From Chitinophaga costaii (lineage in GTDB: Bacteria; Bacteroidota; Bacteroidia; Chitinophagales; Chitinophagaceae), in the NCBI RefSeq assembly GCF_900094705.1, contig NZ_FMAR01000002.1, positions 425,111-489,110 on the forward strand: a DNA stretch of 64,000 nt, read 5' to 3'. Positions 9,701 through 18,594 of the stretch are shown here, one piece after another. The notes below the pieces were generated by a model. The model did no database searches and was not told where the DNA came from. It saw only the letters and a list, made by a program, of their open reading frames with translations. Every line of letters begins with the position of its first letter. The stretch's first letter is position 1. Made by a program: the position numbers and the translations under genes.

Positions 9701-9838
9701 ATATTTAAACTACGCAATGTAGAGCAGAAAGAACGCCTCTACTACGTGTTGGAAGAAGTACATACCCTGCCTTCCATCAACTACCTGGCGAAGATTCGCA
9801 ACAAGGTGGCTGAACCGAAAGCAACGCACGAAGCGTAA
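6797..9838 (+). CDS. actB: Alternative Complex III subunit ActB, molybdopterin-like plus iron-sulfur
   Basis: The 1013-residue large peripheral subunit of ACIII. A Tat-type motif RRDFLK (Arg 46-47) is followed by a hydrophobic stretch and a lipobox-like AASC (Cys 66), so it is probably exported folded and lipid-anchored. Residues to about 700 resemble the molybdopterin oxidoreductase fold; known ActB proteins lack the cofactor. The C-terminal part has four ferredoxin-like cysteine clusters, including CFGCGACTIAC near residue 771, CQHCDNAPCENVCP near 823, CIGTRYCANNCP and a CSFC cluster with its distal CQTAC, giving room for [4Fe-4S]/[3Fe-4S] centres. Follows actA by 82 bases. Confidence 0.94.
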   Translation: MEQKKYWKGLEELHNTNSHKAAVENEFSGDLPFEESEGLLSAMTPRRDFLKYLGFTTAAATIAASCEIPVNKAIPYVNKPEEITPGVPNYYASTFAIDGEYVPIVVKTREGRPIKIEGNTLSKITEGATTARVQGAVLGLYDVARLRFPTIGGVEASWTDLDKQVGAALAGGPVVLLSNTISSPTTKKLIGEFLAKYPGSRHVSYDAVSYSGLLDASLVAYGKRVIPSYHFENAKVIVSLGADFIGTWLNPAEYGRQYAKTRKINPERPEMSKHYQFESMMSLTGANADERFTHKPSETNAVVLALYSAVGGSVSAPAITDTRLANGIKEAAKALLAAGGKALVVSGSNDVNVQTIVAAINDKIGANGSTIDWNITSNYREGNDAEMAALVSDMAAGNVGTLLVYNANPAYDYYNAAAFTDALKKVKTTVSFNDRRDETTILCKYAAPDHHFLESWSDTEGKTGHYSFTQPTISPLFKTRAFQDALLTWSGSTTIWSDYLKQEWLTRLGGQEAWDKTLQDGIIEPAATPLGGATFAGNVADAAGKLTAAKKGGQYELVLYEKVAIGNGRFANNPWLQEMPDPITRATWDNYACVSNTLAKKFSTELGDDYEVHSEKKVLKITANGKSVELPLVIVPGIHPDVIAIAVGYGRGKQEDVGKAAGERGANAYPFVTFNGKSFDYFATEATVENTGREFPIGMTQTHNSYEGRPIIKETTLEEFIKNPKEVNEDREEFAHYGASFRDDATIYPKGEFTYPGIKWGMSIDLNTCFGCGACTIACQSENNVSVVGKDQVVLGHEMHWIRIDRYFSGDENNPEVVFQPMLCQHCDNAPCENVCPVAATNHSSEGINQMAYNRCIGTRYCANNCPYKVRRFNWRDWNGADSFADNLYDVADMNDNITRMVLNPDVVMRSHGVMEKCSFCVQRLQDAKLSAKKAGRPLLDGEAKTACQTACSSDAIVFGNVNDQQSEIFKLRNVEQKERLYYVLEEVHTLPSINYLAKIRNKVAEPKATHEA

Positions 9839-9923
9839 TTGGATTAACAACGAATAGCGAGAATTGAAGAAATCATAAAGTAAAAAGTCGGGGGTAACGC
9901 CTTGGCTAAAAGCTTAAAGAACT

Positions 9924-11357
9924 ATGCATTTAAAGTACGAATCCACACTGAGAGAGCCTCTGGTTGATGGGGTTAAGGATTATCACCAGGTAACCGAAGA
10001 TATCATCAGCCCAATTGAGGCCAAGCCAGGCAAACTTTGGTACGTAGGCCTGGTAGTCTCCATTTGCCTGCTGTGCTTCGGTGTATTTTCTGTAACCTGG
10101 GAAGTGTACTACGGTACCGGGGTGTGGAACCTGAACAAAACAGTGGGTTGGGGTTGGGACATTACCAACTTCGTTTGGTGGGTAGGTATCGGTCACGCTG
10201 GTACGCTGATCTCTGCCATCCTGCTCTTGTTCCGCCAGGGTTGGCGTACAGGTGTAAACCGTGCGGCGGAAGCGATGACCATCTTCGCAGTAATGTGCGC
10301 TGGCCAGTTCCCGATCTTCCACATGGGACGTGTATGGATGGCCTTCTTTGTATTGCCTTATCCCAACACACGTGGTCCTTTATGGCCTAACTTTAACTCA
10401 CCCCTCCTCTGGGACGTGTTTGCGATCTCTACTTACTTCACCGTTTCCTTACTGTTCTGGTACTCTGGCCTGCTGCCCGATTTCGCCACCGTACGCGACC
10501 GCGCAAAAACTAAACTGCGCAAACTATTGTACGGAATTGCCTCTTTCGGCTGGACGGGTTCTACCAAACACTGGCAACGGCATGAAAGCCTTTCGCTGGT
10601 ACTGGCGGGTTTATCTACTCCCCTGGTACTTTCCGTACACACCATTGTATCTTTCGACTTTGCCACCTCAGTTATTCCGGGCTGGCATACCACGATCTTC
10701 CCACCTTACTTCGTGGCAGGTGCGATCTTCTCTGGTTTCGCGATGGTACAAACACTATTGATCATTACCCGTAAAATTTTAGGCCTGGAAGATTACATTA
10801 CCGTTGGTCACATGGAAGCCATGAACAAGGTAATTGTACTCACTGGTTCTGTAGTAGGTTGCGCATACCTCACCGAGCTCTTTATGGCCTGGTACTCGCA
10901 TAACCCTTACGAATTCGCCGAATTCTACAAATACCGCGCTGCCGGTCCGCTCGGATGGTCTTACTACATCATGATGAGCTGCAACGTGATTTCCCCGCAA
11001 ATTTTCTGGTTCCGCAAACTGAGACGGAATGTTCTGGTAACCTTTATCATGTCTATCATTGTGAACATTGGTATGTGGTTCGAACGTTTCGTGATCATCT
11101 GTACTTCACTGTACCGTGATTACCTGCCATCCAGTTGGTCCTACTATCGTCCGTCCTGGCCAGAAATTGGTTTCTACCTGGGCACTTTCGGACTGTTCTT
11201 TACCTGCTTCTTCCTGTTCGCTAAATACTTCCCGGTAATCGCGGTAGCTGAAATCAAACACGTACTGAAAACCACTGGTAAGAGCTTTAAGGAAGACATG
11301 GAGAAATACGAAGAAGAACCTGCAGAACAGTTTGCACACGACGTGGCACACCACTAA
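9924..11357 (+). CDS. actC: Alternative Complex III subunit ActC, NrfD-like quinol-binding membrane subunit
   Basis: A 477-residue NrfD/PsrC-type polytopic membrane protein with about ten transmembrane helices. In ACIII this subunit (with its paralogue ActF) forms the quinol side of the complex next to the iron-sulfur domain of ActB. Conserved features visible include the early GIGHAGTLISA segment in helix 2-3 and the FPIFHMGR region, both characteristic of ActC. It sits between actB and actD in the canonical order. Confidence 0.93.
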   Translation: MHLKYESTLREPLVDGVKDYHQVTEDIISPIEAKPGKLWYVGLVVSICLLCFGVFSVTWEVYYGTGVWNLNKTVGWGWDITNFVWWVGIGHAGTLISAILLLFRQGWRTGVNRAAEAMTIFAVMCAGQFPIFHMGRVWMAFFVLPYPNTRGPLWPNFNSPLLWDVFAISTYFTVSLLFWYSGLLPDFATVRDRAKTKLRKLLYGIASFGWTGSTKHWQRHESLSLVLAGLSTPLVLSVHTIVSFDFATSVIPGWHTTIFPPYFVAGAIFSGFAMVQTLLIITRKILGLEDYITVGHMEAMNKVIVLTGSVVGCAYLTELFMAWYSHNPYEFAEFYKYRAAGPLGWSYYIMMSCNVISPQIFWFRKLRRNVLVTFIMSIIVNIGMWFERFVIICTSLYRDYLPSSWSYYRPSWPEIGFYLGTFGLFFTCFFLFAKYFPVIAVAEIKHVLKTTGKSFKEDMEKYEEEPAEQFAHDVAHH

Positions 11358-11410
11358 TGGCATTCATAGAATAAGGGACAATTATTTAAAGATTTTGAAT
11401 TTATCAACAT

Positions 11411-12007
11411 ATGGCTGTTAAAAAATTTGTTGTAGGCAGTTTTGGTGATGAGGCGGTATTATTCCCGGCTGTAAAGAAGGTACGTACGGCCGGATACAAG
11501 ATTCACGACATTTACACACCATTCCCGGTACATGGTTTGGACCATGCTATGGGCTTGCGGGAAACGAGCCTGCACACGGCGGGTTTCGTATACGGCATCA
11601 CCGGTACCACTACAGCACTGAGCTTTATGAGCTGGGTGTTTAATGTAGACTGGCCGCTGAACATTGGCGGTAAGCCACATTTTCCATTGCCAGCTTTTAT
11701 TCCGATCACATTCGAATTAACGGTACTGTTTGCTGCCGTAGGTATGGTGATGACTTTCTGCTACCTGTGCCAGCTTATGCCGGGCGTAAAGAAACACATC
11801 TTTAATCCGCGCCAGACCGACGACAAGTTTGTAATGGTAATAGAAGTAACGAACCGCACTAAGGAGGAAGAACTTAAAAGTTATCTTTCCGGCGTTGGGG
11901 CTGAAGACATCAATACCCAGGTAGCGGAAGCTGGTTGGTGGTATGGCCGTTTCGATCAGGAAGAAAACTTGCTCGAACTTGATCCTGCCGCACCGGTAAA
12001 GGCATAA
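11411..12007 (+). CDS. actD: Alternative Complex III subunit ActD (DUF3341)
   Basis: A 198-residue membrane subunit of ACIII with a short soluble N-terminal domain, two transmembrane helices (about residues 57-77 and 97-120) and a cytoplasmic tail, the DUF3341 architecture. The segment PVHGLDHAMGL early in the protein is typical. It has no cofactor motif; its role is structural. Canonical position after actC. Confidence 0.92.
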   Translation: MAVKKFVVGSFGDEAVLFPAVKKVRTAGYKIHDIYTPFPVHGLDHAMGLRETSLHTAGFVYGITGTTTALSFMSWVFNVDWPLNIGGKPHFPLPAFIPITFELTVLFAAVGMVMTFCYLCQLMPGVKKHIFNPRQTDDKFVMVIEVTNRTKEEELKSYLSGVGAEDINTQVAEAGWWYGRFDQEENLLELDPAAPVKA

Positions 12008-12085
12008 TAACAGACACTCAGTTAATGACAAATACCTGCTGGACGATGGTGGACAGCAGACCAAAGAGAAGACAAAAAATTTCTG

Positions 12086-12700
12086 ATGAAAAGGATTTCC
12101 AACATATTGATTGTAGCTGCCCTGGCAAGCGGAGCATTCTTGTCAGCATGCAAGGATCATAGAAAGCCAGGCAAGATCTATGTGCCAGATATGTATGAGT
12201 CCCGCGCATATGAATTTTACAATGCCCGGTTAGCGACGATGAAGCCAGTAGAAGGTACGGTGAAGAGAGGAGAATTGTTGCCCTATCATCTGGGAGAATT
12301 TGATACTGCGCAGGCAAACCTGAACAAAAATCCGCTGACCATTACTGCGGACGATCTGAAAGAAGGTAAACGCTTGTTTAATATTTACTGCGCTATTTGC
12401 CATGGTACAGGCCTGGACGGTAACGGCCCGCTGTACAAAGGTGGTGATGGTCCTTACCCTGCAAAGCCAGCTAACCTGGTGAGTGGCGTTATTGCCACTT
12501 ATACAGAAGGCCGCCTGTTTCACGTAGCCACTTATGGCAAAAACGCCATGGGTAGTTACGCCAGCCAACTGGATCGTGAGCAACGCTGGAAAGTAGCTGC
12601 TTATATCCACAGCATGCAGCCTGGTGCGCAGGCAGCAGCGCCCGAAGCTGGAGCAGCTGATGCTGGTGCTAAAAAGGATAGTACCGCCGCAGGCAAATAA
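12086..12700 (+). CDS. actE: Alternative Complex III subunit ActE, monoheme cytochrome c lipoprotein
   Basis: A 204-residue lipoprotein (lipobox ending at Cys 22, LSAC) with one c-type heme site CAICH (Cys 102, Cys 105, His 106) and a likely methionine ligand in KNAMGSY near residue 152. In ACIII this subunit is the probable exit point for electrons to the oxidase. The C-terminal tail is Ala-rich low complexity. Lies between actD and actF as expected. Confidence 0.93.
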   Translation: MKRISNILIVAALASGAFLSACKDHRKPGKIYVPDMYESRAYEFYNARLATMKPVEGTVKRGELLPYHLGEFDTAQANLNKNPLTITADDLKEGKRLFNIYCAICHGTGLDGNGPLYKGGDGPYPAKPANLVSGVIATYTEGRLFHVATYGKNAMGSYASQLDREQRWKVAAYIHSMQPGAQAAAPEAGAADAGAKKDSTAAGK

Positions 12701-12742
12701 TTTTAATAAAACGCATTTCAAAAAGTATTTTAATATACAGTA

Positions 12743-13939
12743 ATGAAAGACCAATTTGTAGTACCGGCAAGATTGAGAACGACTAGCTTCGTGTTGATGG
12801 CTATTGGCTTGCTGACGTTCGTGATCGGCTTATTTGCTGCGGACACCACACTGTTCTGGGCAGGCTTGTTGCAAAACAGCGCATTTTTTACGCTGGTAGT
12901 ATTAGCCAGTACTTTCTTTATTGCCGCTACCACCTTAGCGCAGGGCGGCTGGCAAATGAGCTTCCGCCGTGTTATGGAAGCTATCTCTATGGCAGTGCCC
13001 GTCCTGGCAATCATTATGGTGATTGTGATAGGATTTCTGGTGATTGGTCACAAGACCGGTGTTTATGCCTGGACTGATGCCAACATGGTAGCACACGATG
13101 AGGTACTAAAATCAAAATCCGCTTTTCTGAGTACTGGTTTTGTAATGACCGCTACGGTGATTATACTGGGTCTCTGGTCTTTTTTCACTATCCGCTTGCG
13201 TAAAATGTCTATTCAGGAAGATGGTTGGGACCTTAAACCTGAAACGGGTAAACGCATTCTCTGGAGAGGTACTGTTTGGTGCGGTGGCTTCATGGTGGTG
13301 TATGTACTGAGTGTAGGCTCTACTACTCCCTGGATATGGCTCATGAATATAGATCCTCACTGGTTCTCTACCATGTACTCCTGGTACACTTTTGTAAGTT
13401 CCTTTGTTTCTGGTATAGCCCTGATCACCTTATTCGTGGTGTATCTGAAGAAGCAAGGTTATCTGCCTTTCGTAACGCAAGAACATTTGCATGACCTGGG
13501 TAAATTCCTATTTGCATTCAGCATCTTCTGGACTTACCTGTGGTTTTCCCAATACATGCTGATCTGGTATGCTAACATTCCGGATGAGACGGTTTATTTT
13601 GTTCCCCGCGTACGCGGAGAATGGAGACCTATTTTCTTCCTGAACCTGCTGATCAATTTTGTAACGCCGTTCCTGATCCTGATGAAACGCGACAGCAAAC
13701 GTAACTACACGACCGTAGTTTTCATGTGTATCGTTATCATCACCGGCCACTGGATAGATTTCTGGCAAATGGTAATGCCGGGTTCTGTGCATCATCTGCA
13801 CTTCCCGATCTTCGAATTGGGCATAGGTGCTGGATTTATTGGCCTGATCATTTACCTGGTTTCAACTAATCTGACCAAGGCACCACTGACCGTAAAAAAT
13901 CATCCTTACCTGAAAGAGAGTATATTGCATCACACCTGA
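12743..13939 (+). CDS. actF: Alternative Complex III subunit ActF, membrane subunit
   Basis: A 398-residue polytopic protein with about ten transmembrane helices, a diverged NrfD paralogue of ActC. It completes actABCDEF in the standard order. The early pair of helices and the region WFSQYMLIWYANIPDET are characteristic of the family. Cytochrome oxidase subunit II follows after 69 bases, consistent with a physical ACIII-oxidase supercomplex. Confidence 0.92.
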   Translation: MKDQFVVPARLRTTSFVLMAIGLLTFVIGLFAADTTLFWAGLLQNSAFFTLVVLASTFFIAATTLAQGGWQMSFRRVMEAISMAVPVLAIIMVIVIGFLVIGHKTGVYAWTDANMVAHDEVLKSKSAFLSTGFVMTATVIILGLWSFFTIRLRKMSIQEDGWDLKPETGKRILWRGTVWCGGFMVVYVLSVGSTTPWIWLMNIDPHWFSTMYSWYTFVSSFVSGIALITLFVVYLKKQGYLPFVTQEHLHDLGKFLFAFSIFWTYLWFSQYMLIWYANIPDETVYFVPRVRGEWRPIFFLNLLINFVTPFLILMKRDSKRNYTTVVFMCIVIITGHWIDFWQMVMPGSVHHLHFPIFELGIGAGFIGLIIYLVSTNLTKAPLTVKNHPYLKESILHHT

Positions 13940-14008
13940 TAAGAGGTGCGTCTGCAGCTTGGATAGCAAAGCGAAAAGTATTTAGATAACTTAATTTAGA
14001 AAATAGCA

Positions 14009-15049
14009 ATGTCAGGGTTTTTAACAGTCTTAGTAATTGTGCTCATATTCGTAGTGATCTTCCAGATCGCTAAAGCAAGCGAGTATGTGTCAATATTGAA
14101 AGGAGAAAAGAAGGCGCGTCAGCAGTCCAATCGTATTAACGGTTTTCTGATGATCGTATTCCTGGTACTGGGACTTTTCGGTGCATACTATTGTAATGAC
14201 GTACTGAAGGACAAACTCGGTCCTGGGGCTGCCTCCGTACAAGGTGAGGGTATCGATACCCTGATCGCGGTAACCCTGGCTATTACCGGCTTTGTCTGTG
14301 TAGTGACACAGGTACTGCTGTTCTGGTTTGCATTTAAATTCCAGGAGAAAGAGGGGCGGAACGCATTTTATTTCCCACATAACAGTAAGTTGGAAGTTAT
14401 CTGGACCGTTATCCCAGCTATTGCACTGACCATCCTGGTAGCATTTGGCCTGAAACATTGGTTCGCTATCACTTCCGATGCTCCGAAAGACGCCATGGTT
14501 GTAGAAGTTACGGGCAAACAATTTAATTGGCTGGTGCGCTACCCTGGTAAAGACGGGCAGTTAGGCAGTAAGAAATTTAAATTGATCAGCGATGTTAATT
14601 CCAACCCTGTAGGACAGGATTGGGAAGACGGCCTCAATAAAGACGATTTCATGTCTAATGAAATTCATCTGGTAGTAGGCAAGCCGGTAAAATTTATTAT
14701 CGGTAGCCGCGATGTTATCCATGACGTAGGCTTGCCTCAGTTCCGCATGAAGATGGATGCGGTACCTGGTATACCCACCACCCTGTGGATAACACCTAAG
14801 TATACGACAACAGACATGAGAGCGAAAACCGAAAATCCAGATTTTGTTTTTGAACTTTCTTGCGACCAGATGTGTGGTGCCGGTCACTTCTCGATGAGAG
14901 CGGTAATTGTGGTAGAAACTCAGCAGGAGTTCGATGCATGGGCTGCTAAACAAAAGTCACAGTATGAACTGGCTAATGCAAGTGCTACACCTGCACCTGC
15001 CGCCGGAGCAGACAGTACTGCCAGCAAAGCAGTAGCCATTGCTAAATAA
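14009..15049 (+). CDS. Cytochrome c oxidase subunit II
   Basis: A 346-residue subunit carrying the CuA centre that receives electrons. Three hydrophobic stretches (one at the extreme N-terminus, then about 47-65 and 87-110) precede a periplasmic cupredoxin domain. The CuA ligands are seen in SCDQMCGAGHFSM (C-x3-C-x3-H-x2-M, near residue 284), with the distal His in RDVIHDVGLPQF. No fused cytochrome c domain is present, which fits electron delivery from the ACIII cytochromes. The C-terminal tail is Ala/Ser-rich. Confidence 0.94.
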   Translation: MSGFLTVLVIVLIFVVIFQIAKASEYVSILKGEKKARQQSNRINGFLMIVFLVLGLFGAYYCNDVLKDKLGPGAASVQGEGIDTLIAVTLAITGFVCVVTQVLLFWFAFKFQEKEGRNAFYFPHNSKLEVIWTVIPAIALTILVAFGLKHWFAITSDAPKDAMVVEVTGKQFNWLVRYPGKDGQLGSKKFKLISDVNSNPVGQDWEDGLNKDDFMSNEIHLVVGKPVKFIIGSRDVIHDVGLPQFRMKMDAVPGIPTTLWITPKYTTTDMRAKTENPDFVFELSCDQMCGAGHFSMRAVIVVETQQEFDAWAAKQKSQYELANASATPAPAAGADSTASKAVAIAK

Positions 15050-15146
15050 TTGGGTGAAGAGATTTAACTTTAGACGTCGGTATAAAAACATTAAAAAAGC
15101 TGGATACCGGTAACACGGTCACCAGTTTGCATAAATAGCATTTGAT

Positions 15147-16970
15147 ATGAGTAACGAAGCAACATTGCACAGTCATCAAGAGGTACACGGCTCGTTGGAA
15201 CATGATCAGCATGGCAATGGTCATGATGGTCATGAGCATCACGGCACTTTTATATCAAAGTATGTCTTCAGCATGGACCACAAAATGATCGCGAAGCAAT
15301 TCCTGATCACGGGTATTGTGTGGGCTATCATTGGTGCATTCTTTTCCGTACTCTTCCGTTTACAACTGGGCTTCCCGGACACTTCTTTCCCTTGGTTAAG
15401 CAGCATCCTGGGTCACTGGGCTGAAAACGGTCACATCAAGCCGGAGGCTTACTATGCATTGGTAACAATGCACGGTACTATCCTGGTATTCTTTGTATTA
15501 ACCGCCGGTCTTTCCGGTACCTTTTCTAACTTCCTGATACCGTTGCAGGTGGGCGCCCGTGATATGGCTTCCCCTTTCATGAATATGCTTAGTTACTGGT
15601 TCTTCTTTATTGCGAGCCTGGTAATGATGGCTTCCCTGTTTGTACAGACAGGGCCTGCATCCGGTGGCTGGACGGCATATCCCCCGCTAAGTGCCCTCGG
15701 AGATGCTTCTATCGGCTCCAAGATTGGTATGGACCTCTGGATTACTTCCATGGCCCTGTTTGTAGTAAGTCAGTTATTAGGTGGTCTTAACTATATTTCT
15801 ACCATCCTGAATATGCGTACCAAAGGTATGAGCATGACGAAGATGCCGTTGACTATCTGGGCGTTCTTCTTCACCGCAGTATTGGGTGTACTATCTTTCC
15901 CGGTATTGTTGTCTGGGTTCATCCTGCTGTTATTCGACCGTCACGCCGGTACCAGCTTCTACCTTTCTGATATCTTTGTAGCTGGTAAAGCTTTATCTAA
16001 TGAAGGTGGTAGCGCCATCCTCTATCAACACTTATTCTGGTTCCTGGGTCACCCTGAAGTATACATTATCGTATTGCCAGCCATGGGTATCGTGTCTGAG
16101 GTATTGGCTATCAATTCCCGTAAACCCATCTTTGGTTATTTGGCAATGATTGGTTCCCTATTTGCGATCTGTATCCTGGCCTTCCTGGTTTGGGCACACC
16201 ATATGTTCGTTACGGGACTGAATCCTTTCCTGGGTGCCTTCTTCGTGTTGCTCACGCTGCTCATCGCCGTACCTTCTGCGATCAAGGTGTTTAACTGGCT
16301 CACCACTATCTGGAGAGGTAATATCAACTTCACGCCAGGTGCTTTGTTCTCCATCGGTTTTGTAAGTACTTTCATCTCTGGTGGTCTTACCGGTATCTGG
16401 TTGGGTAACTCTTCTATTGATATTCACCTGCATGATACTTACTTTGTAATTGCCCACTTCCATATTGTAATGGGTGTATCTGCCTTCTTTGGGATGTTCG
16501 CCGGCATTTACCACTGGTTTCCCAAAATGTACGGTCGTTTCCTGAACAATACCCTTGGATATATTCACTTCTGGATTACCCTCTGCGGGGCTTATCTGAT
16601 ATTCTGGCCTATGCACTATGAAGGTTTGGCCGGTATGCCCCGTCGTTACTACGATTATTCTACCTGGGAGTCTTTCAAACAGTTTGCCGGCCTCAATCAC
16701 TTCATTTCTATTGTTGTGATCATGGTATTTGCTACACAGTTGCTGTTTGTCTTCAACTTCTTCTATAGCATCTTTAAAGGTCGTAAGCTTACTATCGCCA
16801 ATCCGTGGAAAGCTACTACCCTGGAATGGACTACGCCTATCCATGCCGGTCACGGCAACTGGCCTGGTGAAGTTCCTGAAGTACACCGTTGGCCGTATGA
16901 TTACAGCAAAGACGGGGTAGACTTCATTCCGCAAACGGTGCCTATTGGACCGAATGAATCTGAACACTAG
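15147..16970 (+). CDS. Cytochrome c oxidase subunit I
   Basis: The 607-residue catalytic heme-copper subunit that reduces oxygen and pumps protons. The A1-type signature GHPEVYI carries the Cu ligand His, the D-channel Glu and the cross-linked Tyr; other ligands are in AHHMFVTG and AHFHIVMG. About twelve transmembrane helices are visible. Its N-terminus is unusual: residues 8-32 hold nine histidines before the first helix, a possible copper-binding tail. Fits aa3-type oxidase with the adjacent heme O synthase; no heme A synthase gene lies in the window. Confidence 0.95.
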   Translation: MSNEATLHSHQEVHGSLEHDQHGNGHDGHEHHGTFISKYVFSMDHKMIAKQFLITGIVWAIIGAFFSVLFRLQLGFPDTSFPWLSSILGHWAENGHIKPEAYYALVTMHGTILVFFVLTAGLSGTFSNFLIPLQVGARDMASPFMNMLSYWFFFIASLVMMASLFVQTGPASGGWTAYPPLSALGDASIGSKIGMDLWITSMALFVVSQLLGGLNYISTILNMRTKGMSMTKMPLTIWAFFFTAVLGVLSFPVLLSGFILLLFDRHAGTSFYLSDIFVAGKALSNEGGSAILYQHLFWFLGHPEVYIIVLPAMGIVSEVLAINSRKPIFGYLAMIGSLFAICILAFLVWAHHMFVTGLNPFLGAFFVLLTLLIAVPSAIKVFNWLTTIWRGNINFTPGALFSIGFVSTFISGGLTGIWLGNSSIDIHLHDTYFVIAHFHIVMGVSAFFGMFAGIYHWFPKMYGRFLNNTLGYIHFWITLCGAYLIFWPMHYEGLAGMPRRYYDYSTWESFKQFAGLNHFISIVVIMVFATQLLFVFNFFYSIFKGRKLTIANPWKATTLEWTTPIHAGHGNWPGEVPEVHRWPYDYSKDGVDFIPQTVPIGPNESEH

Positions 16971-16983
16971 TTTTGCAAAAGCC

Positions 16984-17021
16984 GGAAACGCGACCTGTAG
17001 TAGTTACACTGCCGCGTTTCC
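16984..17021 (+). repeat. Inverted repeat between oxidase subunit I and heme O synthase
   Basis: GGAAACGCG and CGCGTTTCC pair perfectly around a 20-base spacer. There is no T-run, so it is better read as an mRNA-stabilising or processing hairpin than as a terminator inside the operon. Confidence 0.5.
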
Positions 17022-17081
17022 TATGGTATATCATTGAATGCGCAGGCAAACCCCCGGTTTGCATGCAGTGACCGAATCGAC

Positions 17082-17984
17082 ATGTTGCAAGAAAACTCCA
17101 TTAAGTTGTCGTCATCATTAGCAGTTGCTAGTCGCGTTAAGGATTATTCTCAACTTATGAAGTTCAACCTGACCTTCATGGTGGCATTTTCCAGCGTGGT
17201 GGGTTATTGGTTGGCGGCACCGAAAGGTGAGTTCAGCGTAATTAAAGTTCTTTTATTATTTGCTGCAGGTATCCTGGTTACAGGAGCGGCCAACACGATT
17301 AACCAGCTGCTGGAAAGAGATACGGACAAACTCATGGCACGCACGTCGGTTCGTCCGCTGCCAACGGGTCGTGTTTCTGTTCAGGAGGCTACAGTATTGG
17401 CTACAGTAGCGAGTATTGGTGGGTTATTGATCATGGGTTGTTGCTTTAACTGGTTAAGTGCTGGTATAAGTTCCGTTTCCTTGATCATGTATGGCTTTAT
17501 ATACACGCCGTGGAAGAAATGGAATTCCCTCGCCGTATTGGTAGGAGCTTTTCCTGGAGCACTCCCCCCCCTTATCGGGTGGACGGCAGGCGCCAACGCT
17601 ATTTCCGAAGGAGGGATCTCACTTTTCGTGATTCAGTTCATCTGGCAATTTCCCCACTTCTGGGCCATTGCTTGGTTAGGCTACAAGGATTATGAAAAAG
17701 CAGGTTTCAGGTTGCTGCCATCCAGCGGCGGGCCTACCCGGCTTACTGCTTTGCAGGCTACCATGTGGGTACTGCTGCTTTTCCCGGCTGGTCTGGCACC
17801 TTACCTGCTGAAATTATGTGGTCCATATTATGCGGGTATTTCCGTGGCGGCGGCATTGTATTTCCTGTATCGCGCCATTCAACTATTAAGAAAATGTGAT
17901 GTGCCGACTGCCAGAAAGCTCATGTTTGGGTCTTACGTGTACCTGACCGTGACACAATTGGCGATGCTGGCAGATAAAGTGTAA
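17082..17984 (+). CDS. ctaB: Protoheme IX farnesyltransferase (heme O synthase)
   Basis: A 300-residue UbiA-type prenyltransferase with about nine helices that attaches a farnesyl group to heme b, giving heme O, the precursor of heme A. The prenyl-diphosphate motif is seen as NTINQLLERDTDKLMART (N-x3-D-x3-D type) and the second acidic region as WLGYKDYEKAGFRLLP. The frame is open upstream to a TTG at 17034, but the ATG at 17082 (MLQENSIKLS) gives the normal N-terminus. Position inside the oxidase operon supports the assignment. Confidence 0.93.
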   Translation: MLQENSIKLSSSLAVASRVKDYSQLMKFNLTFMVAFSSVVGYWLAAPKGEFSVIKVLLLFAAGILVTGAANTINQLLERDTDKLMARTSVRPLPTGRVSVQEATVLATVASIGGLLIMGCCFNWLSAGISSVSLIMYGFIYTPWKKWNSLAVLVGAFPGALPPLIGWTAGANAISEGGISLFVIQFIWQFPHFWAIAWLGYKDYEKAGFRLLPSSGGPTRLTALQATMWVLLLFPAGLAPYLLKLCGPYYAGISVAAALYFLYRAIQLLRKCDVPTARKLMFGSYVYLTVTQLAMLADKV

Positions 17985-18004
17985 AAAATATAAATTGCAA
18001 GGAA

Positions 18005-18568
18005 ATGTATGCCATGAGCGCACAACGTAATAAGATACACCCACATAAGTATTCCCTGTGGATTGCAATGGGCAGTATCACTATGATGTTCATCGGTTTT
18101 ACCAGTGCTTACATCGTAAAGCGTGCACAGGCAAATTGGAGAGTCTTTGAATTGCCGAAAATATTTTGGTTATCTACAGTAGTAATCCTGCTGAGTAGTG
18201 TAACCATACAACTGGCCGTACATCAGTTCAAACAACGCCAGATGATCCGGTACAGGCAGCTTATTACCCTCACCGCTTTCCTGGGTGTGGTTTTTGCGGC
18301 CTTACAGTTATACGGTTTTTCTGATATGGCCGCTCACGGGCTTAAATTGGACGGAGCTGTTTCTGTTTCCTTCATTTACGTGATAGTGGCTATGCACATC
18401 CTGCACGTGTTAGGTGGAGTAGTAGCGCTGCTAGTAATGTTTTTCCGGGCATTCCGCAAAAATGTGAAGGTCTACAGCCCGGTGGGCATAGAAGTAGCCG
18501 CTACCTATTGGCATTTTGTAGATGCACTTTGGATTTATCTGTTAATTTTTTTGAGCGTTGCTCGATAA
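18005..18568 (+). CDS. Heme-copper oxidase subunit III family protein (first paralogue)
   Basis: A 187-residue protein with five transmembrane helices of the cytochrome oxidase subunit III family. The closing segment ATYWHFVDALWIYLLIFL matches the end of subunit III, and MHILHVLGG matches the conserved internal His region. It is followed 26 bases later by a second, longer subunit III gene, so this operon encodes two paralogues. An alternative start is the ATG at 18014. Confidence 0.88.
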   Translation: MYAMSAQRNKIHPHKYSLWIAMGSITMMFIGFTSAYIVKRAQANWRVFELPKIFWLSTVVILLSSVTIQLAVHQFKQRQMIRYRQLITLTAFLGVVFAALQLYGFSDMAAHGLKLDGAVSVSFIYVIVAMHILHVLGGVVALLVMFFRAFRKNVKVYSPVGIEVAATYWHFVDALWIYLLIFLSVAR

Positions 18569-18594
18569 ACGTATAAAATTTCATCTCTAGAAAA

